DNA from: CAZMVY01 sp964653435
Lineage (GTDB): Bacteria > Planctomycetota > Phycisphaerae > UBA1845 > PWPN01
Length of the DNA: 64,000 bases
Direction: 5' to 3'
Assembly: GCA_964653435.1 (NCBI GenBank)
Contig: CAZZFA010000004.1
Span: 38,152-102,151 of the forward strand
This document shows, in pieces, positions 52,433 through 61,201 of the stretch. The notes beneath the pieces were generated by a model, which saw only the letters and a list, made by a program, of their open reading frames with translations, was not told the origin of the DNA and made no database searches. Each line of letters begins with the position of its first letter. Within the stretch, counting starts at the first letter, position 1. A program made the position numbers and the translations under genes.

Positions 52433-54469
52433 ATGCCCAACTACACGACGGCGGACATTCGCAACATTGCCCTGGTCGGTCACGGCGGTTCGGGGAAAAC
52501 GACGCTCGGGGATGCCATCCTGCACCTGACCGGCGTGACCAGCCGACAAGGGAACGTTTCCGACAAGAGCAGCTACCTGGATTTCACCGACGAGGAGAAG
52601 AGCCGCGGTTGCTCCATCGACTCGGCGGTCATGCATGTCCGGGTGGAGAACAAGGAGATCAACGTCATCGTGACGCCCGGGGCGCCGGACTTCATCGGTC
52701 CCGCGATCGCCTCGCTGGCCGGCGTCGAGACGGCCGTCTGCGTTATCTCCGCGGTGGCGGGCATCGAGGTGAACACCCGTCGCATGATGGAGAAGGCCAG
52801 GGAGTTCGGCCTGGGCCGGATGATCGTCATCAACAAGATCGACGCGGAAAACGCGAATTGCGAGGAGCTCGTCAGGCAGGTGCAGGAGAGCTTCGGCAAG
52901 GCATGCCAGCCCTTCAACCTTCCGAGCGGCGGGGGCGCGTCCGTGGTGGACTGCTTCACGCAGTCGGACGGCAAGCCGGATTTCGGCGATGCCGCCGCCG
53001 TGCATGCCGCGCTTGTCGATGCCGTCGTGGAGGCGGACGAGGCCCTGATGGAGGAGTACCTCGATAAGGGCTCCGTGTCCGCGGAGAAGCTCGCCGCCGG
53101 CGTGAGCAAGGCCATCGCCTCCGGCAGCCTCGTGCCGATCTTCTTCACGAATGCGCGCGATGCCGTGGGCGTGCGTGAGTTCCTCGCCGCCGTTGCCCGG
53201 TATGCGCCCTCGCCGATCACCGGCAAGCGGCGCGTACTCAAGACCGGCGAGGGCGAAACCCCGCTCGACCCGAACCCGGCGGCCCCCTTCGTCGCGCAGG
53301 TGGTCAAGATCACCGGCGACCCGAAGAGCAACATCAAGTACTCGCTCCTGCGGGTTCACAGCGGCGCGATCAAGAGCGATTCGCAGATCCTGATCGGCGA
53401 CGAGCGTCGCGGTCAGCGCCCCGGCGCGCTGCACAAGCTCCAGGGCGCCGAACATCCCGAGATCGATCAGGCCATCGCCGGCGATCTGGTGGCCGTGGCC
53501 CGGCTCGATCTGAAGATCGGCAACGTGGTCCACACGGGCACGGCCGGGGAGATCGCGATGCCGACATTCCCCTCGCCGATGTTCGCCGTCGCCATCGAGC
53601 CGAAGAGCCGCGGCGATGCGGACAAGGTCAGCGGGGCGCTGGCGAAGTATACGGAAGAGGATCCGTGTTTCATCGCGGAGCGCGATCCGGTGACGCACGA
53701 GCTGGTCATCCGCGGGGTGGGCGATCTGCATCTGCGGACGATCCTGAGCCGGATGGCGCACCAGTTCAAGCTCGAGGTGGACACCAAACCGCCGAAGATT
53801 CCCTATCGCGAGACGATCCTCGGCCGGGTGTCCGACGTGGAATACACGCACAAGAAGCAGACCGGCGGCGCGGGCCAGTTCGGGCGCGTCGTGATCGGCC
53901 TCGAACCGAATGAACGCGGCAAGGGGTACGAGTTCATCGACGAGATCTTCGGCGGGGCGATCGACCTCTCGTTCCGGCCGTCCGTGGACAAGGGCATCCA
54001 GGCGCAGATGAAGGAGGGCGTGCTCGCCGGCTACCCGGTCGTGGACGTGAAGGTGCATCTCACCGACGGCAAGACCCATCCGGTGGACAGCAAGGACATC
54101 GCGTTCCAGATCGCCGGACGCGAGGCGTTCAAGATCGCCTTCATGCAGTGCAAGCCGGTCCTGCTCGAGCCCATCGTGAACATGGAAGTGACGGTGCCGC
54201 AGGAGAGCGTCGGCGACATCACCGGCGACCTTACGCGGCGGCGCGGCCGCACGCAGGGGCAGGACATGCTTCCCGGCGGTTTCGCGGTGATCAAGGCCCA
54301 GGTGCCCCTCGCCGAGGTGGCCGACTATCACTCGCGGCTCTCCAGCATTACCGGCGGGCGCGGCAGCTACACGATGGAACTGTCGCATTATGAAGTCGTG
54401 CCGGGCAACGTGCAGCAGCAGATCATCGAGCAGGCCAGAAAGGCCAAAGAGGAGGCCCGGGGCCACTGA
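52433..54469 (+). CDS. elongation factor G-like GTPase-family protein
   Basis: A 678-residue protein from ATG 52433 behind GCGGAG. It has the five-domain EF-G layout: a G domain, a beta-barrel domain II (PFVAQVVKITGDPKSN), domain III, domain IV (FGRVVIGLEP, GYEFIDEIFGGAI, YPVVDVKVHLTDGKTHPVDS) and domain V (LEPIVNMEVTVPQESVGDITGDL). In the G domain, GHGGSGKT (16-23) and NKID (134-137) are intact. Switch I reads RGCSI rather than RGITI, and the usual DTPGH is VTPGAP (80-85), so the metal-linked Asp and the catalytic His are both missing. It belongs to the EF-G-like (EF-G-2/FusA2) paralogues rather than canonical FusA. No ribosomal protein genes are near. It may be a slow or non-hydrolysing ribosome or stress factor. 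Confidence 0.88.
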   Translation: MPNYTTADIRNIALVGHGGSGKTTLGDAILHLTGVTSRQGNVSDKSSYLDFTDEEKSRGCSIDSAVMHVRVENKEINVIVTPGAPDFIGPAIASLAGVETAVCVISAVAGIEVNTRRMMEKAREFGLGRMIVINKIDAENANCEELVRQVQESFGKACQPFNLPSGGGASVVDCFTQSDGKPDFGDAAAVHAALVDAVVEADEALMEEYLDKGSVSAEKLAAGVSKAIASGSLVPIFFTNARDAVGVREFLAAVARYAPSPITGKRRVLKTGEGETPLDPNPAAPFVAQVVKITGDPKSNIKYSLLRVHSGAIKSDSQILIGDERRGQRPGALHKLQGAEHPEIDQAIAGDLVAVARLDLKIGNVVHTGTAGEIAMPTFPSPMFAVAIEPKSRGDADKVSGALAKYTEEDPCFIAERDPVTHELVIRGVGDLHLRTILSRMAHQFKLEVDTKPPKIPYRETILGRVSDVEYTHKKQTGGAGQFGRVVIGLEPNERGKGYEFIDEIFGGAIDLSFRPSVDKGIQAQMKEGVLAGYPVVDVKVHLTDGKTHPVDSKDIAFQIAGREAFKIAFMQCKPVLLEPIVNMEVTVPQESVGDITGDLTRRRGRTQGQDMLPGGFAVIKAQVPLAEVADYHSRLSSITGGRGSYTMELSHYEVVPGNVQQQIIEQARKAKEEARGH

Positions 54470-54499
54470 CGCCCGGACCGAAAGCGAAAAGGCGAAAAG

Positions 54500-54536
54500 G
54501 CGGGAAACGCGTCTTTGCGGCGTGTTCCCGCTTTTT
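54500..54536 (+). terminator. Rho-independent terminator after the EF-G-like gene
   Basis: GCGGGAAACGC (54500-54510) pairs with GCGTGTTCCCGC (54520-54531) with one bulged G, and is followed by TTTTT at 54532-54536. It starts 31 bp after the stop codon. This is the clearest intrinsic terminator in the window. Confidence 0.85.
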
Positions 54537-54566
54537 CATTGGGCGGTCGCCGGCACAAGGCCGCGC

Positions 54567-54572
54567 TATACT
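54567..54572 (+). promoter_or_regulatory. -10 box upstream of the thioredoxin-like gene
   Basis: TATACT in a GCTATACTCGG context, just after the terminator of the preceding gene, implying a leader of about 170 nt. The -35 is not recognisable. The same 11-base string precedes the sulfatase at 50583. Confidence 0.35.
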
Positions 54573-54748
54573 CGGGTGAAGGTCTGTGCGCCGGGGTGTA
54601 ACCTTCGGCGCTCCCGCGGGTCTATCGGAAAGGGGCATGTGCCTCGGCGGCCCGGGCCGGCGGGACGATTCCCGTCGGCGCGGGGCCTGAACGAAGTGCA
54701 TAGACGGCCACACGGGGTTGCGGGCCCCGGTGGCACCTGGAGAGCCGG

Positions 54749-55213
54749 ATGATGAATGACGAGCCCACTCGGACAGAGTCGCGCACGTGGTCCGGCGGGA
54801 ACATGCTGGTCGCCTTGCTGCTGCTCTTTGCGGTAGGAGGGCTCTACGCGTACGTGACGCGGCCGGCGAAGACGCCCGTCGGTTGGAGCGAAGACTTCGC
54901 CGCGGCCAAGGAGCAGGCGGCTCGCGAGGGCCGGCCGATGTTCGTCGACTTCAGTGCCGCCTGGTGCCCGCCGTGCAATCAGATGGCCCGCGAGGTGTTC
55001 CCCGTGTCGCGCGTGGCGGATGTGCTGCGCGGCTTCATCCCCGTACATGTGGACGTGGACCGGAACAGCGATCTCGCCGCGACCTTTCGCGTGGAGGCCC
55101 TGCCCACGTTCGTCGTGTTGAGCCCGGACGGCCGGGAGGTGTATCGCTTCACGGGGTATCGCAGCGCCGACGAGCTCCTGCTGGAGATCGCCACAGCCCG
55201 CAAACGCCTCTGA
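54749..55213 (+). CDS. membrane-anchored thioredoxin-like protein
   Basis: A 154-residue protein from ATG 54749, with GGAG a few bases before. Residues about 18-37 form one membrane helix (GNMLVALLLLFAVGGLYAY), so the thioredoxin domain faces the periplasm. The domain has DFSAAWCPPCNQMAREVF with CPPC at about 73-76, and the cis-Pro region VEALPTFVVLSPDGREV. It resembles the C-terminal domain of DsbD and the thioredoxin_7 family, which pass electrons to or keep reduced periplasmic thiols. It has its own likely promoter after a strong terminator and is convergent with the transporter gene. Confidence 0.88.
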   Translation: MMNDEPTRTESRTWSGGNMLVALLLLFAVGGLYAYVTRPAKTPVGWSEDFAAAKEQAAREGRPMFVDFSAAWCPPCNQMAREVFPVSRVADVLRGFIPVHVDVDRNSDLAATFRVEALPTFVVLSPDGREVYRFTGYRSADELLLEIATARKRL

Positions 55214-55312
55214 CGCCGGCCCGGACGGACGGGGCCGCCGGGATCGTGCCGGGGCGGCGCGCCCGCGCGCACGGCCGGGGTTGGCAATTCAAGATGTCCC
55301 TTCCTCGCGGTC

Positions 55313-57151
55313 TTACCGGTTGTTGACGGCCGTCGCGGCCTGCGCCCGCGCCCGGGACTTCCGCTCGAAGTATTCCTCGATTTCCTCCAGCGTCTTGCCC
55401 TTGGTTTCGGGCATGAAGAACGCGGCCGTGATGAAGTAGACGACCGTGCACCCGGCCCACAGGAAGAACATCGCGTGGAAGCCGTAGTTGCCGACCACCG
55501 GGAGGAAGAAGAGCTGGAGCAGGATCTGCACGCCGGTGTTGAGCACCATCGCGATGCCCATGCCGGTGGCGCGGATGCGGGTCGGCATCAACTCGGTCAG
55601 CGCCAGCCAGACGCAGACGCCGGGCCCGACGGAGTAGAAGCAGATGAACAGGCAGAGAAGGCACGTGACCAGCCAGCCGGTGGCGGGCGCGGGGATGGGG
55701 CCGTACTTGGCGCGCAGAATCGTGAGTTTCCCCCTGTCCTTCTCCGTCTTCTCGATCACCATCCTCCCATCGGGGAGCGTCTTGAACTTCTCATCCACCA
55801 TGGGCTTGATGGTCAGAGTCCGGCCCTGTTCGTCCTTGGCGTTGGAGAAGGCGGACGCCACGGCCTGCCGGAAGTATCCCTGATCGTCCGCGTAACGATA
55901 GAGCACATTCAACTGTGCCGGGCGGTCGCCCTCCATCGTGCCGAGTGTCGCCGCGTCGACCTTCACGGAAAGCTCACGGCCATCCGCGGAGATCTGCCGG
56001 GCGACCTTGTCCGCGATGTCCACGCGCTTCGCTTCAAACTGACGGTACACAAAACCGCAGGTCAGCAGGGAAACGATGACGCCGAACGTGCCGACGGACA
56101 GCAGCACCTTGCGCCCGAGACGATCCACCAGCGCCGCGCCCACCAGGGTCATGGCGCAGTTGATGGACATGAGGATCACGCCGCTCCGCGAGGCCTGCAC
56201 ATCGCTCATGCCGGAGCCCTGGAAGATCACGGCGGAGAAGGCGATGATGGAGTTGATGCCGGTGGCCTGATTGCAGGCCAGCACGATGCACGCGATGATG
56301 AAGGGGACAACATACTTGTACTGCAAAAGGGAAGAGAGGAAGTCGCGGATTCCGGTGGTTTCCGTCTGTCTGGCGGCGACCTGGCCCATCTCCGACATTT
56401 CCAGCCTCGTCTCCTCCTCGCTGCGCGACCGGCGGAGGATGCTTTCCGCCTCCGCCGCCCGGTTGCGCCGGAACAGCCAGCGCGGAGATTCCTTCAGAAA
56501 CAGCGCGCCGATCGTGTAGAGCAGACCGGGCACCGCGGCCGTGAGGAACATGTTGCGCCAGGCCGCACTGTCGGCGGCGAAGATCTTCGCCGTGTCGCCG
56601 CCCGCTGCTTTGACCGCCGCATCATGCCACGCCGCAAAGACGAACCCGATCAGCAGGGCCGCCAGCAGGCCCACGGTCATCAGAAACTGGAAGACCGACG
56701 TGCCGCGCCCGCGGATGGCCGCCGGCAGGGACTCCGCCATGTACAGCGGCACCACCACGCAGAGGACGCCGCCGGCAAGCCCCATCAGCAGCCGCGCCAG
56801 CACCAGCGACAGGAAGCCCTGCGAGGTGTAGATGAGCGCGATGCTCACGACGAACATCAGCCCGCCGGCGATCATCATCTTCTTGCGCCCGATCCAGTCG
56901 GCGCACATGCCCGCCACCAGCGACGCCGCGAAGCCGCCGATGGAATACATGGCGACAACGAAGGAAAGCTCGCCCTCCGTCACGTTGACGGTCTTGTCCA
57001 GATAGAGCAGCGCTCCGGCGATGATGCCGAAGTCCACGCCCGTCAGCAGGCCGCCGAGGCCGGAAATCAGCATCAGGTAGGCGAGAAACACCTTTCTGCG
57101 GGGGTCTGTGGTGCTCCGACTGTCGGGTGTGGTCGTGGCGATTGTGCTCAT
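55313..57151 (-). CDS. MFS sugar porter with large inserted loop
   Basis: A 612-residue protein; classical sugar porters are 450-500. Signatures of the sugar-porter branch are present: GVDFGIIAGALLYLD in helix 1, DWIGRKK after helix 2, RLLMGLAGGVLCVVVPLYMAE with the PxYxAE motif, ESPRWLFRRNR after helix 6, NQATGINSIIAFS in helix 7, VDRLGRKV and PETKGKTLEEIEEYF at the end. The additional length is a soluble segment of about 125 residues at 365-490, between the ninth and tenth helices, with no resemblance I recognise. It lies 366 bp downstream of, and on the same strand as, the GH94-like gene and probably imports its sugar. ATG 57151 has only a weak ribosome-binding site. Confidence 0.87.
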   Translation of the reverse strand: MSTIATTTPDSRSTTDPRRKVFLAYLMLISGLGGLLTGVDFGIIAGALLYLDKTVNVTEGELSFVVAMYSIGGFAASLVAGMCADWIGRKKMMIAGGLMFVVSIALIYTSQGFLSLVLARLLMGLAGGVLCVVVPLYMAESLPAAIRGRGTSVFQFLMTVGLLAALLIGFVFAAWHDAAVKAAGGDTAKIFAADSAAWRNMFLTAAVPGLLYTIGALFLKESPRWLFRRNRAAEAESILRRSRSEEETRLEMSEMGQVAARQTETTGIRDFLSSLLQYKYVVPFIIACIVLACNQATGINSIIAFSAVIFQGSGMSDVQASRSGVILMSINCAMTLVGAALVDRLGRKVLLSVGTFGVIVSLLTCGFVYRQFEAKRVDIADKVARQISADGRELSVKVDAATLGTMEGDRPAQLNVLYRYADDQGYFRQAVASAFSNAKDEQGRTLTIKPMVDEKFKTLPDGRMVIEKTEKDRGKLTILRAKYGPIPAPATGWLVTCLLCLFICFYSVGPGVCVWLALTELMPTRIRATGMGIAMVLNTGVQILLQLFFLPVVGNYGFHAMFFLWAGCTVVYFITAAFFMPETKGKTLEEIEEYFERKSRARAQAATAVNNR

Positions 57152-57517
57152 TTCATCGTCCCTGTACTCTCAAGACGCTATCCATCAAGAGGCCGGCATC
57201 GTTTTCGGCGAACGGGTCACGCCCCCTCGGGGGACGGGCATCGTACGTGTTTGGCGGTGCAGCGGAACGTCATTCCGAGGGAGCGAAGCGACCGAAGAAT
57301 CCGGCCTGTGCTCTGCGGGGGCTCTGCTCGCGCAAAAGCCTACGCACATCGGACGCCGGATTGTTCGGCCCCTGAATGGGCCTCAGAATGACGCGATGCA
57401 CGCGAAACGCGTAGCGAGCATCTGTCTCACCTCCTGGCGCGTGGGCCACCCGCCCTCATTCCCGCCGCCGGCACATCAGTCGCCGGGCTAAGGTGGCGCC
57501 GTACGGACGGCGACATT
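57152..57517. other. intergenic, 366 bp, mostly hairpin repeat
   Basis: Between the end of the GH94-like gene and the start of the transporter gene, both on the minus strand. The centre is the 124-bp hairpin repeat (57269-57392). No separate gene is seen. A transcript covering both genes would read through the hairpin. Confidence 0.6.
57269..57392. repeat. 124-bp inverted-repeat (hairpin) element, copy 2
   Basis: Same length and layout as 739-862: GTCATTCCGAGGGAGCGAAG at the left and CCTCAGAATGAC (57381-57392) at the right, with GAAGAATCCGG and CCGGATTGTTCGG inside. Differences from copy 1 are scattered, including in the ends, so the pairing is slightly weakened. Confidence 0.85.
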
Positions 57518-60397
57518 CTACGGGGCGGCAATCCGAAGGCAAAAGTCAAGCTGCCGGTACGCCGCGATGTCGGCCACTTCCGCCCGCGTCACGGGCCGGC
57601 CGTTCAGTGTCACGCCCGCCGTCTCCCCCGCGGCGACCGGTGTGATCGTCACGTTCAGCGGTACCGCGACGAACCCGCCGCGACCGTCGGCCTTGTGCAG
57701 AATCCGTCGCAGGCAGTACCGGCCGCCGAACGAAGAAGGCAGACCGGGCTCGATGCGAAGGTCGGGTTGACCCGGATCGTGCAGCGCCAGCTTCAGACCG
57801 GCGATCATCTCCAGCAGATCAAACATCCAGTCCATGGACCCGCTGAGGCCGAAGTTCATACCGGCGCCGCAATGAGGGTCGTCGGGATCGCACGCATAGC
57901 TGTTCGAGGTCTGGTCAAAGGGACCGCACAGTTCCGGGCCCCGGGCGATCGACAGCACGGGCTTGAATTGTTCCCACGCGGTGTCCGCCTGGCCGGGCAC
58001 GCCGAAGCGGAAAAAGTGCATCATGACCTGGGCATGGTGATACTCGCCGTTCTCGGCGCAGCCGGGCGGCAGCATTCCGAGACGGCCGACCAGACGGCAT
58101 GCCCTCTCCGTATTCGCGACCGGCGGGGCGTAGAGGTTGAAGCCGTTTGTCGGGGAGAAGCAATGCCGGTCCACACTCGCCAGAAGGGCGCGGATCATCG
58201 CGTCGCGCTCCGGCAACGGCGGCAGCCACGGCGCCGTCGTCTGCAACAGGGCCAGGCCCCAGGCGCAGGACGTAATCACCGTGCGTGGCGTTCCGTCGAA
58301 CTCGCGCTCCGCGCAGCGCGAGCCGAGGGTGTAACCGGTCTGGCCGCGCGCATAATCCGGCTCGGAGCCGTCCGCCTTGAGTTGATGGATCGCATCCACG
58401 AACTGCCCGGCCGGCTCCCACGCCCAGCGGAGGATGGCCGCTCGCAGGTCCGCGGCGAACTGCCGAAGCGCCGGCATCTCGCGATCCAGCCGGGGCGTGT
58501 GGAATCCGCAGGCATTCAGCACCTCGATGGCCGCAGTGAGGGAGCAGAAGACGTGACAGGAGAGCCGGACGAGGACGCCGCGCCCCTCGCCGCGCGTGGT
58601 GTTGTCGCCAACGCGGCGGGTGCCGAACATGTCCACGGGATCGGCCCAGTCGCCGAACATGGCCTGAATCATGCCGTACGGGCTGTCCGCCGCCTGCCGC
58701 CGGTAACAGGCGAAGATCTCCAGCAGCACCTCCCACACCGGCAATCGCTCGTCGTGGCCGACGAGGGCGCTGGTCTCCGGCGTGTCGGGCGCGGTGAGGC
58801 GTACGGTGGGAACGGTTTCTGAAAGAATGGAGCAGTCGCCGGTCTCGCGCAGATAGTGCAGAAGCGCATCTACCATCCAGACGGCGCTGTCGTTGTACGG
58901 GCGATTGTCATTGGGCACCGGCTTCGTGCGGTCGAGCCATCGCTCGGGGTACTGGCGCGGGAACATGCCGTGCAGCTTCTCCCGGCGCGTCAGCGGACGG
59001 ACGCCGGCGGGAATCGGTTCCGTCACGGTGCGGTAGAGGAAACTCATTGCATGGAGCAGGTCGGCGCGAACGCGGGCGGGGTCCGCCTTGAGCATGGGCC
59101 ACATGTCCTGCGCGCGATCCCGCGTGCCCAGTTCGATGCCGTCGGCCAGGCGGGCGCCGTGGGCGCGGCAGTTCTCGTACAGTTCGCTCACGCCCGCCCA
59201 CAGGGAATTGAGATAGCAGGCGACGGCAGGCTCGGCGGGAATGGCGACGCGGAATCCGGTCGCGGGCGACTCCGGGACGGCCTGCGTCGGCGACGCCGAT
59301 TGCTCGAGGCAGGCGGCCACGTCGCAGGTGCGCCGCAGCAGGTTCCGGGCTGCGCCGGCGAACGCGGCGGCGACGGCCCGGTAGCCCGTGCCGTCGCTGC
59401 GCATCTCGTCCGCGAAGCGCTCCAGCACCTCGGGCGAGGTCACATAGAGCAGTGCTTCTTCGAGCACGGCGTACTCGCCCGGAGCCAGGCGAACGCGCCG
59501 CTGCACGGCGGTGATGGTCGGGCTGGAGAAGCGATTGAAGGCGGCGGGATCGCCCGGCAGCGGCAGGAGCCCTCCGCGGCGCACGGCGGCCGGCAGCAGG
59601 CTGGTCGCGGCGGAGTCGCCGATAAAACGAAACGCGTCGCAGGTCGCTTCGCCCGCCGTGAGGTTCGCTTCAGCGCGGGCGGAGAGCCGCTTCAGTTGGA
59701 GCGAGCCGGGGACCGGCACGACGGAGGCGACGACCAGTTCATCGGGACTGAGCGGCAGGCCGCGATCGTACCACGCAGACTTGTTGTAGCTGAAGCGCTG
59801 GGTGCCCATCAGGTTGAAGAAGCTCCAGAGCTGACCGGAAACGTTCTGCCGCCCGGCATTGTGCAGCTCGCAGCGACGCAGCAGTGCCGGTCCCGAGTCC
59901 GTCAGCACCATCGAGAAGGCCACGGCGGTTTCCAGACGCACCGCCGGGCTCGGCGCGAAGGCCGCCGTGAACCAGAACGCGCCGCCCGACCTGGTGAGCT
60001 TGACGAGTTTGATGGCGACGGGTTCGAGATTGAGGTTTCGCTGCGGGTTGACCAGGGAGGCAACGGACGGCCCGGCGCCGTCTTCGTTATCGAGCCGCAG
60101 CCAGAGATCCTGCGAGGGTACGCCGATCTCGCGCTTCTCCACAGGGTCGAAGTGCCCGCGCAACACCTCCACATCTAGGCCGTCGGCGCTTCGAACGCGG
60201 AACTCGACGGAACCGTTGGACATGAACGTGGCCTTCGCCCCGCCCCGGCTGTCCACGAGCACGCTCGGGCAACCGGTCGGATGCCTCGTGTAGATGACTT
60301 CGCCGTCCGGGCCGTATCCGCCGTGTCCGCCGGCGGCGGGCCAGGCGACGGTCAATCCACGGACGCCCAGTACCTCTTCGCGAAACGAAACGCCCAT
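57518..60397 (-). CDS. GH94-like carbohydrate phosphorylase/glycosidase
   Basis: A 959-residue protein from ATG 60397 (a GTG at 60424 is the alternative). No signal peptide, so it acts in the cytoplasm. The N-terminal half is a beta-sandwich with a galactose-mutarotase-like look (residues about 1-330), the C-terminal half an (alpha/alpha)6 barrel followed by a small beta cap, the order found in GH94 phosphorylases. GTRDRAQDMWPML (about 423-435) matches the GxRDxxQD motif. NDNRPYNDSAVWM and FGDWADPVDMFG (about 582) fall where GH94 has its catalytic Asp in a GDWNDG context, here altered to GDWADP. A late NSYACDPDDPHCGAGMNFGLSGS fits the phosphate-side loop only loosely. With the MFS porter downstream it probably splits an imported disaccharide; the substrate is unknown. 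Confidence 0.7.
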   Translation of the reverse strand: MGVSFREEVLGVRGLTVAWPAAGGHGGYGPDGEVIYTRHPTGCPSVLVDSRGGAKATFMSNGSVEFRVRSADGLDVEVLRGHFDPVEKREIGVPSQDLWLRLDNEDGAGPSVASLVNPQRNLNLEPVAIKLVKLTRSGGAFWFTAAFAPSPAVRLETAVAFSMVLTDSGPALLRRCELHNAGRQNVSGQLWSFFNLMGTQRFSYNKSAWYDRGLPLSPDELVVASVVPVPGSLQLKRLSARAEANLTAGEATCDAFRFIGDSAATSLLPAAVRRGGLLPLPGDPAAFNRFSSPTITAVQRRVRLAPGEYAVLEEALLYVTSPEVLERFADEMRSDGTGYRAVAAAFAGAARNLLRRTCDVAACLEQSASPTQAVPESPATGFRVAIPAEPAVACYLNSLWAGVSELYENCRAHGARLADGIELGTRDRAQDMWPMLKADPARVRADLLHAMSFLYRTVTEPIPAGVRPLTRREKLHGMFPRQYPERWLDRTKPVPNDNRPYNDSAVWMVDALLHYLRETGDCSILSETVPTVRLTAPDTPETSALVGHDERLPVWEVLLEIFACYRRQAADSPYGMIQAMFGDWADPVDMFGTRRVGDNTTRGEGRGVLVRLSCHVFCSLTAAIEVLNACGFHTPRLDREMPALRQFAADLRAAILRWAWEPAGQFVDAIHQLKADGSEPDYARGQTGYTLGSRCAEREFDGTPRTVITSCAWGLALLQTTAPWLPPLPERDAMIRALLASVDRHCFSPTNGFNLYAPPVANTERACRLVGRLGMLPPGCAENGEYHHAQVMMHFFRFGVPGQADTAWEQFKPVLSIARGPELCGPFDQTSNSYACDPDDPHCGAGMNFGLSGSMDWMFDLLEMIAGLKLALHDPGQPDLRIEPGLPSSFGGRYCLRRILHKADGRGGFVAVPLNVTITPVAAGETAGVTLNGRPVTRAEVADIAAYRQLDFCLRIAAP

Positions 60398-61201
60398 CAG
60401 GACGACCTTTCCGGTGGGTCCCACCGCACCCGTTCAAGTGCCTTCTTGCGAAGCGAGCTTCTGCACAGTGTTCTTTCCCGCAGTCGAATCGGCACGCAAT
60501 GGCGTGGCCTGCTCTGCTTTTCCGCGGCGCCGTTTCGCCGCTTGTGATGCGGACCGACGCGCAAGGCGAATGAGACGCACCGGTCGAAAACGGCGATAGC
60601 CTTCCCCGGCCGCGTCGCCCGGGGCCGGGCGATTACGGTACAACATCGCCCCGTCGGCGCCAATCGGCCTGGGGACCGTCCTGCCGTTTCAGAAAGGTGT
60701 TCAATGGAGCGCCCCAAGGCGGCCTTCGGCCGCAACCGAACACGGCCGCGCCGGCGGCCGTCATGCTGAGCGAAGCGAAGCATCTGGCTTCTCTGCGCCA
60801 ATCAGCCGGATTCTTCGTCGCTGCGCTCCTCAGAATGACGGGTCGCGCCACCGCCGCAGCGCGATACATGCGCGCAAGGCGCGCAAAAAGACGCCACGCA
60901 AGACTCTACTCGTCTCCTTTTCGCCGACGGTAGCTCCGTCCCCGCACGTCCGCCCGCGACAACTTCGCGACGCGCCGCCGGGCCGCAGACGCCCCAACGC
61001 TTGCGGGCTGAAGAAGGCGATTGTCGGGCGATTCCTCGATCGGCGGTCGAAGCGGCCCCGCACGGTTAGGACATGCCACACTCACTGCACGAGTGGGTAA
61101 GCGGCGCGGGCCGTCCCGTGCCGGGCGATGGGCGGGCGTTGAAAGTAGCACGGATGTCCCGTAAGATTCCGCGTCGCCCTCCTGGCACCACGAGGCGGTA
61201 C
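60398..61201. other. divergent intergenic region, 804 bp, with hairpin repeat
   Basis: Between the GH94-like gene and hisD. It contains the hairpin repeat and tail at 60760-60906. The remaining sequence is GC-rich with only shadow frames and no recognised RNA. The hisD ribosome-binding site is at the right end. Confidence 0.55.
60760..60906 (-). repeat. hairpin repeat, second subtype, with about 67-bp tail (inverted partner of 63876-64000)
   Basis: The 80-bp hairpin core has GTCATGCTGAGC at 60760 and CAGAATGAC ending at 60839. Read on the minus strand, the core and its tail (60840-60906, GAGTCTTGCGTGGCGTC onward) match the sequence at 63876-64000 on the plus strand, including the words GCGCGCCTTGCGCG and TATCGCGCTGCG. 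The two copies therefore face each other around hisD and the amidohydrolase. Confidence 0.8.
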
